Shown here: one piece after another, positions 9,601 through 17,271 of the stretch
How positions within the stretch are numbered: position 1 is the stretch's first letter
Layout of the letters: every line of letters begins with the position of its first letter
Source: JBBITI01 sp963735055
GTDB taxonomy: Bacteria; Chloroflexota; Dehalococcoidia; Dehalococcoidales; UBA2162
Assembly (NCBI GenBank): GCA_963735055.1
Contig: CAVTJN010000004.1
Span: forward strand, 434,001-498,000
Reading direction: 5' to 3'
Length of the DNA stretch: 64,000 bases
Made by a program: the position numbers and the translations under genes
Notes under the pieces: model-generated
The model's database searches: none
What the model saw: the letters and a program-made list of their open reading frames with translations, nothing else
Told to the model about the DNA's origin: nothing

Positions 9601-10539
9601 ATCTCCGATATCAATGGCATTGCCGAGATCATACGCAGCGAAGACGGTGACAAGATCAGGGTCACCGGCACTGAGACATTCCGCACTGAATATGTGATGC
9701 CGCCGACGTTGACACTCAGGGTTGAAAACGGGCAGTGGGTCGATGTGGGGGCCGTGCTCGCCAGCGCCGGGGTCGGGGCGGGGAAAGAGCAGTTGCCGGT
9801 TGCCGGCGAGCAACCGCTGATCGCCGGAGTCGCCGGGCAGCTGACCATCGATGGTGACCGTCTAGCGGTGGCCTACGAGGAGAAGGAAGAGCGCGAATAC
9901 AGCGTGGCTGCGGCGGCCCACATTCGAGTCCAGAGCGGCGACGAGGTCAAGGCAGGCCAGCAACTGACCGATGGTTCGATCAACCCGCAGGAGATGCTCA
10001 GCATCCTGGGACGCGATGCGGTTCAACAGTACCTGGCCGACGAAGTGCAGCGCGTGTACCGCTCCCAGGGCGTTACCATCAACGATAAACACATCGAGAT
10101 TATCATTCACCAGATGCTGGCAAGGGTGCGGGTCGACTCCTCCGGGGACACCGAACTGGTGCCCGGCGAGCTGATTGACCGGTTCCAGTACGAGGAGAAG
10201 AATGCCGAAGTACTGGCCGAGGGCGGGGAGCCGGCCACCGCGCACACCGTACTGCTGGGTGTGACCCGGGCATCGCTGAGCACGAACAGTTGGCTGGCTG
10301 CCGCTTCCTTCCAGGAAACGACCAAGGTGCTGACCGAAGCTGCGGTGAAGGGTGCGGTGGACAAACTAAGTGGACTCAAGGAAAACGTCATCATCGGCCG
10401 GCTTATTCCCGCCCGGTCGAGGGCTTCATTAGCCGCGGCGGCAACGGCGCGGAAGGAAGAGCCGACAGAGATTCTGACCGAAGTCGAGCCCCAATTACCC
10501 GAACCCGACATGGTGCCGGACCCGGAATCGACTCCGTAG
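6631..10539 (+). CDS. rpoC: DNA-directed RNA polymerase subunit beta'
   Basis: A complete 1302-residue beta' subunit. ATG 6631 is preferred over upstream in-frame codons because GGGGAGGA at 6611-6618 precedes it and the family N-terminus (FEVNDFDSVRI) starts there. Visible elements are the N-terminal zinc ribbon (CFCGKYKR...CDKCGVEV), the active-site loop NADFDGD at residues 512-518 carrying the three Mg-binding Asp, the trigger-loop region, and the second zinc site (C near SRRGICQLCYGRDL). The C-terminal 40 residues are acidic and Pro-rich. The gene ends just before a strong terminator. Confidence 0.98.
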   Translation: MFEVNDFDSVRISLASADQIKSWSYGEVTKAETINYRTLKPERDGLFCERIFGPTKDYECFCGKYKRIRYKGVICDKCGVEVAQARVRRERMGHIELACPVSHVWYARGVPSRLGLLIDLSPRNIERVLYFSSYVITSVDQQGVDTSVKELEEKSAQEIAENESSLEAEIAGKTDASVEEVNRLRQDWETRKVKLTEDISSEINQLREFLPRQLLTEAQYQDVRQKYGHIIDAGMGAEAILKLVKQVNLNEMRNQLIQDSKSNSGQRRKKASKQLQVVEAFRRSGSKPEWMILTILPVLPPDLRPMVQLDGGKFAISGINDLYRRVINRNNRLRHLMEIGAPEIIVRNEKRMLQDAVDSLIDNSRRGQTTPAAGNHKLKSLSDMLRGKQGRFRQNLLGKRVDYSGRSVIVVGPELQLHQCGLPKRMALELFKPFVMRRLMQLGLAHNIRSARRLVERAKPEVYDMLEEVVKERPVLLNRAPTLHRLSIQAFEPILIDGSAIQLHPLVCTAFNADFDGDQMAVHVPLSKAAVKEAREEMLSIRNILIPSSGEPIVTPTLDMVLGCYYMTTLKPGAKGEGKIFSGFEDAKFIYELGGVDLGAEVEVRLKDGERLKTSVGRILLNEILPPSLGFLNKVIDKAGLKRIVLDCAKILPAEEMAHLLDNIKRLGFQFATKSGTTIGMSDIQVPAAKAGLISSAESRTTTIEGQYQRGLISEDERYDAVVRVWTDTGDKIKAAVSDSLDRRGGIYMMATSGAKGNISQITQMAGMRGLMTNPSGRIIDFPIKSSFREGLSVLEYFISTHGARKGLADTALRTSESGYLTRRLIDASHDIIVLEADCNTTLGVWITEPKEKGLLPSFSERIHGRYAAARVVHPTTGKTIVDRNEEIDELKASEMVAAGIDRVYARSPLSCQSRRGICQLCYGRDLARGHIIDLYTAVGIIAAQSIGEPGTQLTLRTFHTGGVIGLDITSGLPRVEELFEARLPRNPAVISDINGIAEIIRSEDGDKIRVTGTETFRTEYVMPPTLTLRVENGQWVDVGAVLASAGVGAGKEQLPVAGEQPLIAGVAGQLTIDGDRLAVAYEEKEEREYSVAAAAHIRVQSGDEVKAGQQLTDGSINPQEMLSILGRDAVQQYLADEVQRVYRSQGVTINDKHIEIIIHQMLARVRVDSSGDTELVPGELIDRFQYEEKNAEVLAEGGEPATAHTVLLGVTRASLSTNSWLAAASFQETTKVLTEAAVKGAVDKLSGLKENVIIGRLIPARSRASLAAAATARKEEPTEILTEVEPQLPEPDMVPDPESTP

Positions 10540-10574
10540 CGGGACGGCTGCCAGCGGTATCATGACTTAACAGT

Positions 10575-10612
10575 AAGGAGCCCCGACAGGTGTCGGGGCT
10601 CCTTCGCTTTCT
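10575..10612 (+). terminator. Terminator of the rpoBC operon
   Basis: A 14-bp perfect stem (AAGGAGCCCCGACA paired with TGTCGGGGCTCCTT) with a 2-nt nominal loop, followed by a T-rich run. It separates rpoC from ruvB. Confidence 0.85.
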
Positions 10613-10641
10613 ACGGGCAGAACCCCGGATCAGACGCGTTA

Positions 10642-10650
10642 TGTTATAAT
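10642..10650 (+). promoter_or_regulatory. Extended -10 promoter of ruvB
   Basis: TGTTATAAT is a TGnTATAAT extended -10 element with no recognisable -35 box. The predicted start near 10657 leaves a leader of only about 12 nt before ATG 10669, and no Shine-Dalgarno sequence is evident. Confidence 0.6.
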
Positions 10651-10668
10651 GAGTCGCACTGAAGACAT

Positions 10669-11694
10669 ATGCCGCGAATAGTCTCCAACAAACCGAGCCC
10701 CGAAGATGCCCCGCTTGATACCAGCCTGAGACCCCGCTCGCTGGATGATTTCGTTGGTCAGGACAAGATCAAGGACAACGTGGGCATCGCCATTTCGGCA
10801 GCAAAAGGCCGTGGTGAGCCGCTCGACCACGTATTGCTCTATGGCCCCCCCGGACTGGGCAAGACCACTCTGGCATACATCATCGCCAACGAGATGAGGG
10901 TCAACGTCAGGATTACGTCGGGACCGGCTATCGAGCGAGGAGGCGACCTCGCGGCGATACTCACCAACCTCCGCGCCCAGGACATTCTGTTCATTGATGA
11001 GATTCACCGCCTCAACCGGAGCGTCGAGGAAGTCCTCTACCCCGCCATGGAAGACTTTGCCCTCGACCTGGTCATCGGCAAGGGACCGGGGGCAAAAAGC
11101 CTGCGCCTGAATCTGCCGAAGTTCACCCTTATCGGCGCTACCACCCGGTATGCCTTGTTGAGCCCGCCCCTGCGCGATCGTTTCGGAGCAGTCTACCGGC
11201 TTGATTTCTATGACCAGGCATCGATCGAGGCCATTCTTAAGAGATCGGCTCAGGTCCTCGGGGTGAAGGCCGAGGCAAGCGCCATCCAGGAGATAGCCCG
11301 CCGCGCCCGGGGAACGCCGCGGGTGGCCAACCGCCTTCTGCGCAGAGTGCGGGATTTTGCCCAGGTAAAGGCGGACGGAGTGGCCACCAGGGAGGTAGTG
11401 GACGAGGCCCTCACCATGCTGGCAGTCGATCCAATCGGTCTCGACGAGATCGACCATAAGCTTCTGCACACCATCATCGACAAATTCAATGGCGGCCCGG
11501 TAGGGCTCGAGACGCTTGCCGCCTCCATAAGCGAGGAATCAGACACGATTATGGACGTGTATGAGCCCTACCTGCTGCAACTGGCCTTCCTTGAGCGAAC
11601 GCCGCGCGGCCGGCTGGCGACCTCGCTGGCCTACCAGCATCTGAATATCCCCTACAACAAAGACAAGCCGGGCCAGCCGGCGCTGTGGCAATAG
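10669..11694 (+). CDS. ruvB: Holliday junction branch migration ATPase RuvB
   Basis: A 341-residue AAA+ motor that drives branch migration of Holliday junctions with RuvA. Motifs in order are the RuvB N-terminal SLDDFVGQDKIKDN, Walker A GPPGLGKTT (residues ~61-69), Walker B with DEIHRLN, sensor I (GATTRYALL), the arginine-finger region LRDRFG, sensor II RARGTPRVANRLLRR, and a C-terminal winged helix with DKFNGGPVGLETLA. The length matches the family. RuvA and RuvC are not in the window. It is transcribed from its own promoter after the rpoBC terminator. Confidence 0.97.
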   Translation: MPRIVSNKPSPEDAPLDTSLRPRSLDDFVGQDKIKDNVGIAISAAKGRGEPLDHVLLYGPPGLGKTTLAYIIANEMRVNVRITSGPAIERGGDLAAILTNLRAQDILFIDEIHRLNRSVEEVLYPAMEDFALDLVIGKGPGAKSLRLNLPKFTLIGATTRYALLSPPLRDRFGAVYRLDFYDQASIEAILKRSAQVLGVKAEASAIQEIARRARGTPRVANRLLRRVRDFAQVKADGVATREVVDEALTMLAVDPIGLDEIDHKLLHTIIDKFNGGPVGLETLAASISEESDTIMDVYEPYLLQLAFLERTPRGRLATSLAYQHLNIPYNKDKPGQPALWQ

Positions 11695-11732
11695 CCGGCA
11701 CAAGACGACTCAGATCTGCCCTGGCCCACCCT

Positions 11733-12284
11733 TCACAGCCCCAGTTCCGGAGCCACGCCCTGCATCGCCCTCAGCGCGAGGTCGACAAAATCGTCCAGAC
11801 TGAGGCCCAGGCTACTGCAGGTGGCGATGTTATCGCGGTTGGCCCCGGCGGCGAAACTCTTTTCCTTGAAACGCTTCCGCACCGACTTCCCTTCGACGCC
11901 CTCGAGTTTCCGGTCCGGGCGCACCAGGGCAGCCGCAGTTATCAGTCCGGTCAGCGGATCGGCACAGAAGAGGGCTTTTCCCAGATCGGTCTGGGTGGGA
12001 ATGCCGTGAGCTTCGTTGTGAGTGAGAATCGCTTGGGCGATCGCCTCGCTGGCGCCCAGTTCCCGGGCCAGCTCCGCGCCAAGGCGGCTATGCTCGCGCA
12101 TGTCTCCGCCCACCAATTCAACGTCGATGTCATGGAGCAGGCCAGCCAGACCCCACTCCTCAACGTCACCACCAAATCGCGTGGCCATTGCCCTCATGAT
12201 CGCTTCCGTCGCCAGCATATGCCTTACCAGATTCTCGTTCTTGACCTTTTCCCTGATCGATCTCAAGGCTTCGTCCCTGGTCAT
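11733..12284 (-). CDS. HD-domain phosphohydrolase-like protein
   Basis: A 183-residue protein with a canonical HD domain. The first His lies in the NLVRHMLATE helix, the HD pair in GLLHDIDVE (about residues 50-51), further His residues in EHS and THNEAH, and an Asp in CADPLTGL near residue 110. This is the pattern of the small HDIG-type hydrolases often annotated as putative nucleotide hydrolases. The substrate is unknown. Its ATG overlaps the uvrA stop in an ATGA arrangement, so it is translated as the last gene of the uvrA unit and may have a nucleotide-salvage or housecleaning role (inference). Confidence 0.8.
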   Translation of the reverse strand: MTRDEALRSIREKVKNENLVRHMLATEAIMRAMATRFGGDVEEWGLAGLLHDIDVELVGGDMREHSRLGAELARELGASEAIAQAILTHNEAHGIPTQTDLGKALFCADPLTGLITAAALVRPDRKLEGVEGKSVRKRFKEKSFAAGANRDNIATCSSLGLSLDDFVDLALRAMQGVAPELGL

Positions 12285-15187
12285 CGTCCTCGCTCCTTCT
12301 GGTTCCTGGCCAGAACCTGCTTCAGGAACCGACCGGTGGCCGACTTACGTACGCGGGCAATCTCCTCAGGAGTCCCGGCAGCCACGATGTAACCGCCCTC
12401 ATCCCCGGCGCCGGGTCCCAGATCGATTATATGATCGGCATTCTTCATCACGTCGAGGTGGTGCTCGATGACGACGACGGTGTTCCCCAGGTCAACCAGC
12501 CGCTGCAGAACGCGCAGCAACGCCGCCACATCTTCGAAAGAAAGACCAGTGGTGGGCTCGTCCAGAATGTACAGCGTGCGCCCGGTGGAGCGTCGCGACA
12601 GTTCGGCCGCCAGCTTGATGCGCTGGGCTTCCCCCCCAGAGAGCGTAGGCGCGGGCTGTCCCAGGTGGATGTAGCCGAGGCCGACATCATTGAGTGTCTC
12701 GAACTTCGATCTAACCCTGGGAAAATGCTCGAAGAACTCAAGTGCCTGTTCCACGGTCATATCGAGGACATCAGCGATACTCTTTCCCTTGAACTTAATC
12801 TCCAGCGCTTCCCGGTTATAGCGCCTGCCCTGGCAGACTTCGCAAGGAACGGTCACGTCGGGCAGGAACTGCATTTCGATTTGAATGTACCCTTCGCCGC
12901 GGCAAGCCTCGCAGCGTCCCCCTTTAACGTTGAAGGAAAACCTTCCCGGAGCGTACCCTTTCATGCGAGCCTCGGGAAGGGCGGCGAACAGTTCACGAAT
13001 CGGCGTGAAGGCGGCGGTATAGGTCGCCGGATTACTGCGCGGGGTTCGGCCGATGGGCGACTGGTCGATGTCAACGATCTTGTCGATGAACTCCGTCCCG
13101 GTGATGGAATCACATTCGCCACCCCGCCCCCGGGCGTGGTAAAAAATCTGAGCCAGCCTCCGATACAAGATATCGGAGATCAGGGTGCTCTTGCCGCTTC
13201 CAGACACGCCGCTGACACAGACAAATTTCCCCAACGGAATCGTCGCGTCAATGTTCTTGAGATTGTTCTGCCGGGCTCCTTTTATGACGATCGCCTGACC
13301 CGAACCCGGGCGGCGTTTCACAGGCAGCGGTATTTGCCGGACTCCGCTGAGGTATTGACCGGTAATGGACGCGGCATTGTTCAAGACGTCATCGAGTGGG
13401 CCGGCGGCAACCACCCGGCCGCCGTGCTCTCCGGCGCCCGGTCCCATGTCGACAATGTAGTCCGCCGCCCTCATAGTAGCCTCGTCGTGTTCCACCACGA
13501 TCAGAGTATTACCCAGGTCGCGGAGGCGTTTCAGCGTATCAATCAGGCGGGCCCCATCGGCGGGGTGAAGACCCACCGTAGGCTCGTCGCAGATGTACAG
13601 GACACCCATGAGACCGCTGCCGATTTGAGTGGCCAGACGGATTCGCTGGGACTCGCCACCAGATAGAGTCGCCGAGGCCCGGTCGATGGTGAGATAGCCA
13701 AGCCCAACGTCCCGCAGGAAGCCCAGGCGAGAGACGATCTCCTTCAAAATCTGGTGCGCGATCAGCATTTCGCGGTTAGTCAGGACCGCTCCCCGCCTGC
13801 CCACCGCGCCATCGCCGGAAGCCCCAGCCAAGGACATTCCTTCGCCGCCATCCCGCAATCCACCGACCCACTCCAGTGCCTCGGTGACCGACATAGCCGT
13901 CACATCCATGATATTCTTGCCATCGACGGTCACCGCCAGTGCTTCAGGCTTGAGCCGCTTTCCGTTGCAGGCCGGGCAGGGCGTCGTGACCATAAAGCGT
14001 TCAATTTCCTCTCGCGTGCGGTCCGACTCCGTGTCCCGGGCCATGCGCTCGAGCCTGGGGATCACACCCTCGTAGCCCGAGAAGTGCTCCCGGACCTTTC
14101 CGAACCTGGTACGGTGCCGCGCCAATTGTCCCTCTTCCCCATACAGCAACACTTCGACCTGTTCACGGGTCAGATCCTTCACCGGAGAGCGCACCGAAAA
14201 GCCGAACCTGCGGGCGACATCGTCAAGCTCCCAGGCATGCCACGCATACCACCAACCCGGGTGGATGGCGCCTTCGGCGACCGATAGCTCGTCGTTCGGA
14301 ATCACGAGCGTGGGGTCGAGTTCCATCTTGACCCCCAGACCGGTACAACCCGGGCACGCCCCATGGGGACTATTGAAGCTAAAGGTCCTCGGCGCTATTT
14401 CACCCAGGCTAACGCCGTCATAGACACAGGCCAAGTGCTCGGAAAACAGCAGTTCCTCGCCATCGATGATGGAGATCAGGATGACACCGGACCCCAATTT
14501 CAGCGCCGTTTCGACCGAATCGGCGATGCGGCTCTGTCCGCCGGCGTCGGGCCCGACCACCAGCCGGTCAACGACCGCCTCGATGCTATGCTTCCGGTTC
14601 TTGTCGAGTTCGATGTCGTCCGAAAGATCCCGAACCTGTCCGTCCACGCGGACACGGGCATATCCGCCTTTGCGGAGGTCAGCGAATATCTGCTGGTATT
14701 CACCCTTACGGTCCTTAACCAGAGGGGCAAGGACCAGAATCCGACTACCCTCGGGCAGTCTGCCTATCGAGTCGACTATCTGTTCCACACTCTGGCTCGA
14801 GATCTCACGTCCGCACTTGGGGCAGTGGGGGTGACCCACGCGGGCAAACAGCAGCCGCAGATAGTCGTAGATCTCGGTCACCGTACCCATAGTCGACCGA
14901 GGGTTCTTGCTGGGGCCTTTCTGATCGATCGAGATCGCCGGGCTCAAACCCTCAATGTAGTCGACTTCCGGCTTCTCCATGCGGCCCAGAAACTGCCGGG
15001 CGTACGCGGACAGCGACTCCACGTATCGCCGTTGGCCTTCAGCATAGATGGTATCGAAGGCCAGCGAACTCTTACCCGAACCAGAAACGCCGGTGATTAC
15101 TACGAGCTTGTCGCGGGGTAGGGTAACATCGATGTTCTTGAGATTGTGCTCGCGCGCACCTTTGACGACAATGGAATCTAACGGCAT
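12281..15187 (-). CDS. uvrA: Excinuclease ABC subunit A
   Basis: The damage-sensing ATPase of nucleotide excision repair; 968 residues, the normal length. It contains two ABC ATPase modules, each with a Walker A loop (GVSGSGKSS near residue 31 and GVSGSGKST near residue 640) and LSGGE signature loops. CxxC zinc modules include CPKCGRE (~residue 119), CPACNGKRL (~residue 407) and the CEACRGEGYI...CEVCQGRRY pair in the second half. No uvrB or uvrC is nearby. It lies downstream of spoIIM-like and xerD genes but has its own extended -10 promoter. Confidence 0.98.
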   Translation of the reverse strand: MPLDSIVVKGAREHNLKNIDVTLPRDKLVVITGVSGSGKSSLAFDTIYAEGQRRYVESLSAYARQFLGRMEKPEVDYIEGLSPAISIDQKGPSKNPRSTMGTVTEIYDYLRLLFARVGHPHCPKCGREISSQSVEQIVDSIGRLPEGSRILVLAPLVKDRKGEYQQIFADLRKGGYARVRVDGQVRDLSDDIELDKNRKHSIEAVVDRLVVGPDAGGQSRIADSVETALKLGSGVILISIIDGEELLFSEHLACVYDGVSLGEIAPRTFSFNSPHGACPGCTGLGVKMELDPTLVIPNDELSVAEGAIHPGWWYAWHAWELDDVARRFGFSVRSPVKDLTREQVEVLLYGEEGQLARHRTRFGKVREHFSGYEGVIPRLERMARDTESDRTREEIERFMVTTPCPACNGKRLKPEALAVTVDGKNIMDVTAMSVTEALEWVGGLRDGGEGMSLAGASGDGAVGRRGAVLTNREMLIAHQILKEIVSRLGFLRDVGLGYLTIDRASATLSGGESQRIRLATQIGSGLMGVLYICDEPTVGLHPADGARLIDTLKRLRDLGNTLIVVEHDEATMRAADYIVDMGPGAGEHGGRVVAAGPLDDVLNNAASITGQYLSGVRQIPLPVKRRPGSGQAIVIKGARQNNLKNIDATIPLGKFVCVSGVSGSGKSTLISDILYRRLAQIFYHARGRGGECDSITGTEFIDKIVDIDQSPIGRTPRSNPATYTAAFTPIRELFAALPEARMKGYAPGRFSFNVKGGRCEACRGEGYIQIEMQFLPDVTVPCEVCQGRRYNREALEIKFKGKSIADVLDMTVEQALEFFEHFPRVRSKFETLNDVGLGYIHLGQPAPTLSGGEAQRIKLAAELSRRSTGRTLYILDEPTTGLSFEDVAALLRVLQRLVDLGNTVVVIEHHLDVMKNADHIIDLGPGAGDEGGYIVAAGTPEEIARVRKSATGRFLKQVLARNQKERGR

Positions 15188-15216
15188 GAGACTCTCTTAT
15201 CGGACGGGTCACGGTA

Positions 15217-15225
15217 ATTGTAGCA
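15217..15225 (-). promoter_or_regulatory. Extended -10 promoter of uvrA
   Basis: On the minus strand TGCTACAAT (TGnTACAAT) ends about 30 nt before the uvrA ATG. No good -35 box was found. No LexA-type palindrome was recognised next to it. Confidence 0.5.
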
Positions 15226-15276
15226 TTCGCCGTCGAACGGGGCCAAACCGAAACGAGGCCACGGGAAAGCGCAACG

Positions 15277-15834
15277 CTATCTGCGTAACAGTAAGGGAGT
15301 TACGAAGGTCTCGATGAGGGCCGCCGGTACGAACAGTACCGCGGCGATTCCGACGTATTTCAAGTTCGTCCTGAGGGCGACCGTAAGCGCCTCTCCGCGT
15401 GACTTACCAAAGACCGCCCGCATTGCGGCGAGACCGAAGGTCAAAGCCGCGGCCTCGCCGATGAATAGCGCCGGCAGCTCAATAACGCCGTGGGGCAGCA
15501 GCCCGGCCAGGAGGTAGGCTACGGACCGCTCGGCGACCACCGTGTTCGCCACCACCCCGATGAGCCATCCGTTCATCACCAGCGAGACGATCGGCACCAC
15601 CAGCAGCAACGGACTCATGACGAAGCTAATGAGAACGGCGCTGATATTCTTGAGCAGTATAAAGACAAACATCACCCCCACCGGCAACTTCCCGATGGCG
15701 TCGACAAACCCCTGCAAAGCCGTGGCCTCTTCCGAGAACGCTCCGGGGCTGCCCGAGGGTGTAGCCAGACCCCAGAAAATGCCCACTGCGAAAAGAGACA
15801 CAACGACGACCAGCCATGTCCTGAAAGTCATCAT
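15277..15834 (-). CDS. SpoIIM/DUF95-family integral membrane protein
   Basis: A 185-residue protein with about five hydrophobic segments. The family signature is clear: an NISAVLIS segment, then NGWLIG, then LLPHGVIELPALFIGEAAAL, matching the SpoIIM/YqeF-like core H-G-x-x-E-L-P-A. In endospore formers SpoIIM works with SpoIID/P in septal peptidoglycan removal. In non-sporulating lineages this family is common, often beside transporter genes, with no settled role. Nothing else here suggests sporulation, so a general membrane function is more likely. It lies between the small membrane protein gene and uvrA on the same strand. Confidence 0.85.
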   Translation of the reverse strand: MMTFRTWLVVVVSLFAVGIFWGLATPSGSPGAFSEEATALQGFVDAIGKLPVGVMFVFILLKNISAVLISFVMSPLLLVVPIVSLVMNGWLIGVVANTVVAERSVAYLLAGLLPHGVIELPALFIGEAAALTFGLAAMRAVFGKSRGEALTVALRTNLKYVGIAAVLFVPAALIETFVTPLLLRR

Positions 15835-15905
15835 AAAGCCCTGTGCTCCCGCGTCCGCGTGATCAGCGGGCGCGCCGCCCTGGAGCGGAGTTGAGCAAAG
15901 CGATT

Positions 15906-16178
15906 CTAGGTTAACACCAGGGAAATAACGACGAGTGCAACCAGCAATACCCCGGCCAGCACAGCGATCGTTCTAAGCTCCCGGCCCACGTTGGCCGCCG
16001 ACGGGCTTGTCGCCATTTGCGTCTGAACCTTGGCGGCGGTCCGCACCGTCTGGGCAGCCGGCAGTCCGGAAGGCGCCGGTCGGCTGGCCGCTTTGGAAGG
16101 CACGGCAACGCTGGCAGGAATGGTCTGGGGACTTCGCTGCCCGGCGTACTTCTTCTTGCGTCGCGATTTCGGGGCCAT
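15906..16178 (-). CDS. Small basic tail-anchored membrane protein, unknown function
   Basis: A 90-residue protein with a strongly basic N-terminus (KSRRKKK), a Pro/Ala/Ser-rich linker up to about residue 65, and one hydrophobic C-terminal segment of about 20 residues (residues 70-90) with no residues after it. This predicts a C-tail-anchored, cytosol-facing basic domain. I do not recognise a family. It follows xerD by 16 nt and precedes the SpoIIM-like gene by about 70 nt, so it is probably cotranscribed with xerD. Confidence 0.6.
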   Translation of the reverse strand: MAPKSRRKKKYAGQRSPQTIPASVAVPSKAASRPAPSGLPAAQTVRTAAKVQTQMATSPSAANVGRELRTIAVLAGVLLVALVVISLVLT

Positions 16179-16194
16179 GTGGGTACTCCTGTAT

Positions 16195-17103
16195 TTACTT
16201 CGCCCTGGGATGTGCCTTGTCGTAGGTGCGTCGCACGTGTTCCGTTGTCAGGTGAGTATACACCTGGGTCGTCGAGATGTTGGCGTGCCCGAGCAACTCC
16301 TGAACCGACCGCAGGTCGGCGCCGCCGCTCAACATGTGAGTAGCAAAGCTGTGACGAAGAGTGTGAGGCGTGACGTCTCTACCGAGTTCCGCCAGTTTGG
16401 CATACGCCTTAAGTATCTGCCAGAAACCCTGACGCGTGAGCCGATCCCCCCGCCGGTTCAGAAACAGAGCCTTCTCGTCGCTGTTAATGCAAAACTGGGG
16501 ACGGCCGGAATTGAGGTATTCCTCAACCGCCAGAATCGCCCGCTGATGGATCGGGACGATCCGTTCTTTGTGGCCCTTTCCGAAGCAGCGCACGTAGCCG
16601 TCACTCAGAATATCGTCTAGATTCAAGGACACGAGCTCACTAACCCGCATGCCACTGGCGTACAACAACTCCAGCATGGCGCTATCGCGCCTGGCCTCAG
16701 GGGTGGCGTGCCCCGCCGGCTGCTCAAGCAACCTGCGGACCTGAGTTGCCGTGATGGGCTTGGGAAGCGGACGCCCGACGTTGGGGGCACCGATGTTCTC
16801 AGTAGGACTGGTCTTCAGCCGACCTTCCTTGACCATAAAACCGAAGAATGACTTGGCCGCGGCGATCTTCCGGGCCTGGGTGGTCGCGGCGTAGCCGCGG
16901 TCCTTCAAATGCAGGAGATAGCCCAGCGTATCCTGCCGCCCGAAGTTGGCCCACGACGGAATAGAACCGCGCTTGGTAATCTCATTCTCCGCGAACTTGA
17001 AAAGGTCATTCTGCAAATCGTTGCGGTAGGCGAACAACGTGTTGTTCGCAAATCCTTTCTCAACCGCGAGATAAGTGAGAAACCGTTCAATATCGTCTTT
17101 CAC
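16195..17103 (-). CDS. xerD: Tyrosine recombinase XerC/XerD
   Basis: A 302-residue site-specific tyrosine recombinase of the Xer type, which resolves chromosome dimers at dif. The N-terminal SAM-like core-binding domain spans residues ~1-90. The C-terminal catalytic domain shows Arg in SGMRVSEL, Lys in the FGKGHKER hairpin, HTLRHSFATHML (HxxR), and LGHANISTTQVYTHL with the final His and the nucleophilic Tyr. It starts at GTG 17103. XerC and XerD cannot be separated by eye; only one Xer is in this window. The chromosomal context with uvrA and a lack of integrase-type flanks argue against a mobile element. Confidence 0.9.
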   Translation of the reverse strand: MKDDIERFLTYLAVEKGFANNTLFAYRNDLQNDLFKFAENEITKRGSIPSWANFGRQDTLGYLLHLKDRGYAATTQARKIAAAKSFFGFMVKEGRLKTSPTENIGAPNVGRPLPKPITATQVRRLLEQPAGHATPEARRDSAMLELLYASGMRVSELVSLNLDDILSDGYVRCFGKGHKERIVPIHQRAILAVEEYLNSGRPQFCINSDEKALFLNRRGDRLTRQGFWQILKAYAKLAELGRDVTPHTLRHSFATHMLSGGADLRSVQELLGHANISTTQVYTHLTTEHVRRTYDKAHPRAK

Positions 17104-17202
17104 AGCTACTCCAGATGGCTCTGTGCTCTCGGCGCAGCGAGACTAGGAAGATTCTACTACGTCCGTTATGTCCAGTCAAACTCGTTCCGACTGCGCCTCA
17201 AA

Positions 17203-17242
17203 CCACCGTCCGCCTGCTCCTCCTGGAGCAGGCGGACGGTGG
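17203..17242. terminator. Large stem-loop between the alpha-2-macroglobulin gene and xerD
   Basis: A perfect 18-bp inverted repeat (CCACCGTCCGCCTGCTCC with its complement) surrounds a TCCT loop. It lies 30 nt beyond the stop of the alpha-2-macroglobulin gene on the minus strand. Only three T follow on that strand, so it is either a weak rho-independent terminator or an mRNA 3'-end stabiliser. Confidence 0.55.
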
Positions 17243-17271
17243 TGGAAGGGACGCGAGACTCTGATCTCATC

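Noticed and set aside
12431..13666. 411-residue plus-strand ORF antisense to uvrA
   Set aside because: It overlaps highly conserved UvrA coding sequence, and its own translation shows no motifs.
15277..15834. SpoIIM-like gene as evidence for sporulation
   Set aside because: The family is common in non-sporulating bacteria, and no other sporulation gene is in the window.
16195..17103. xerD as an integrase of a mobile element
   Set aside because: No attachment repeats, tRNA, or phage/transposon genes flank it; the neighbours are housekeeping genes.
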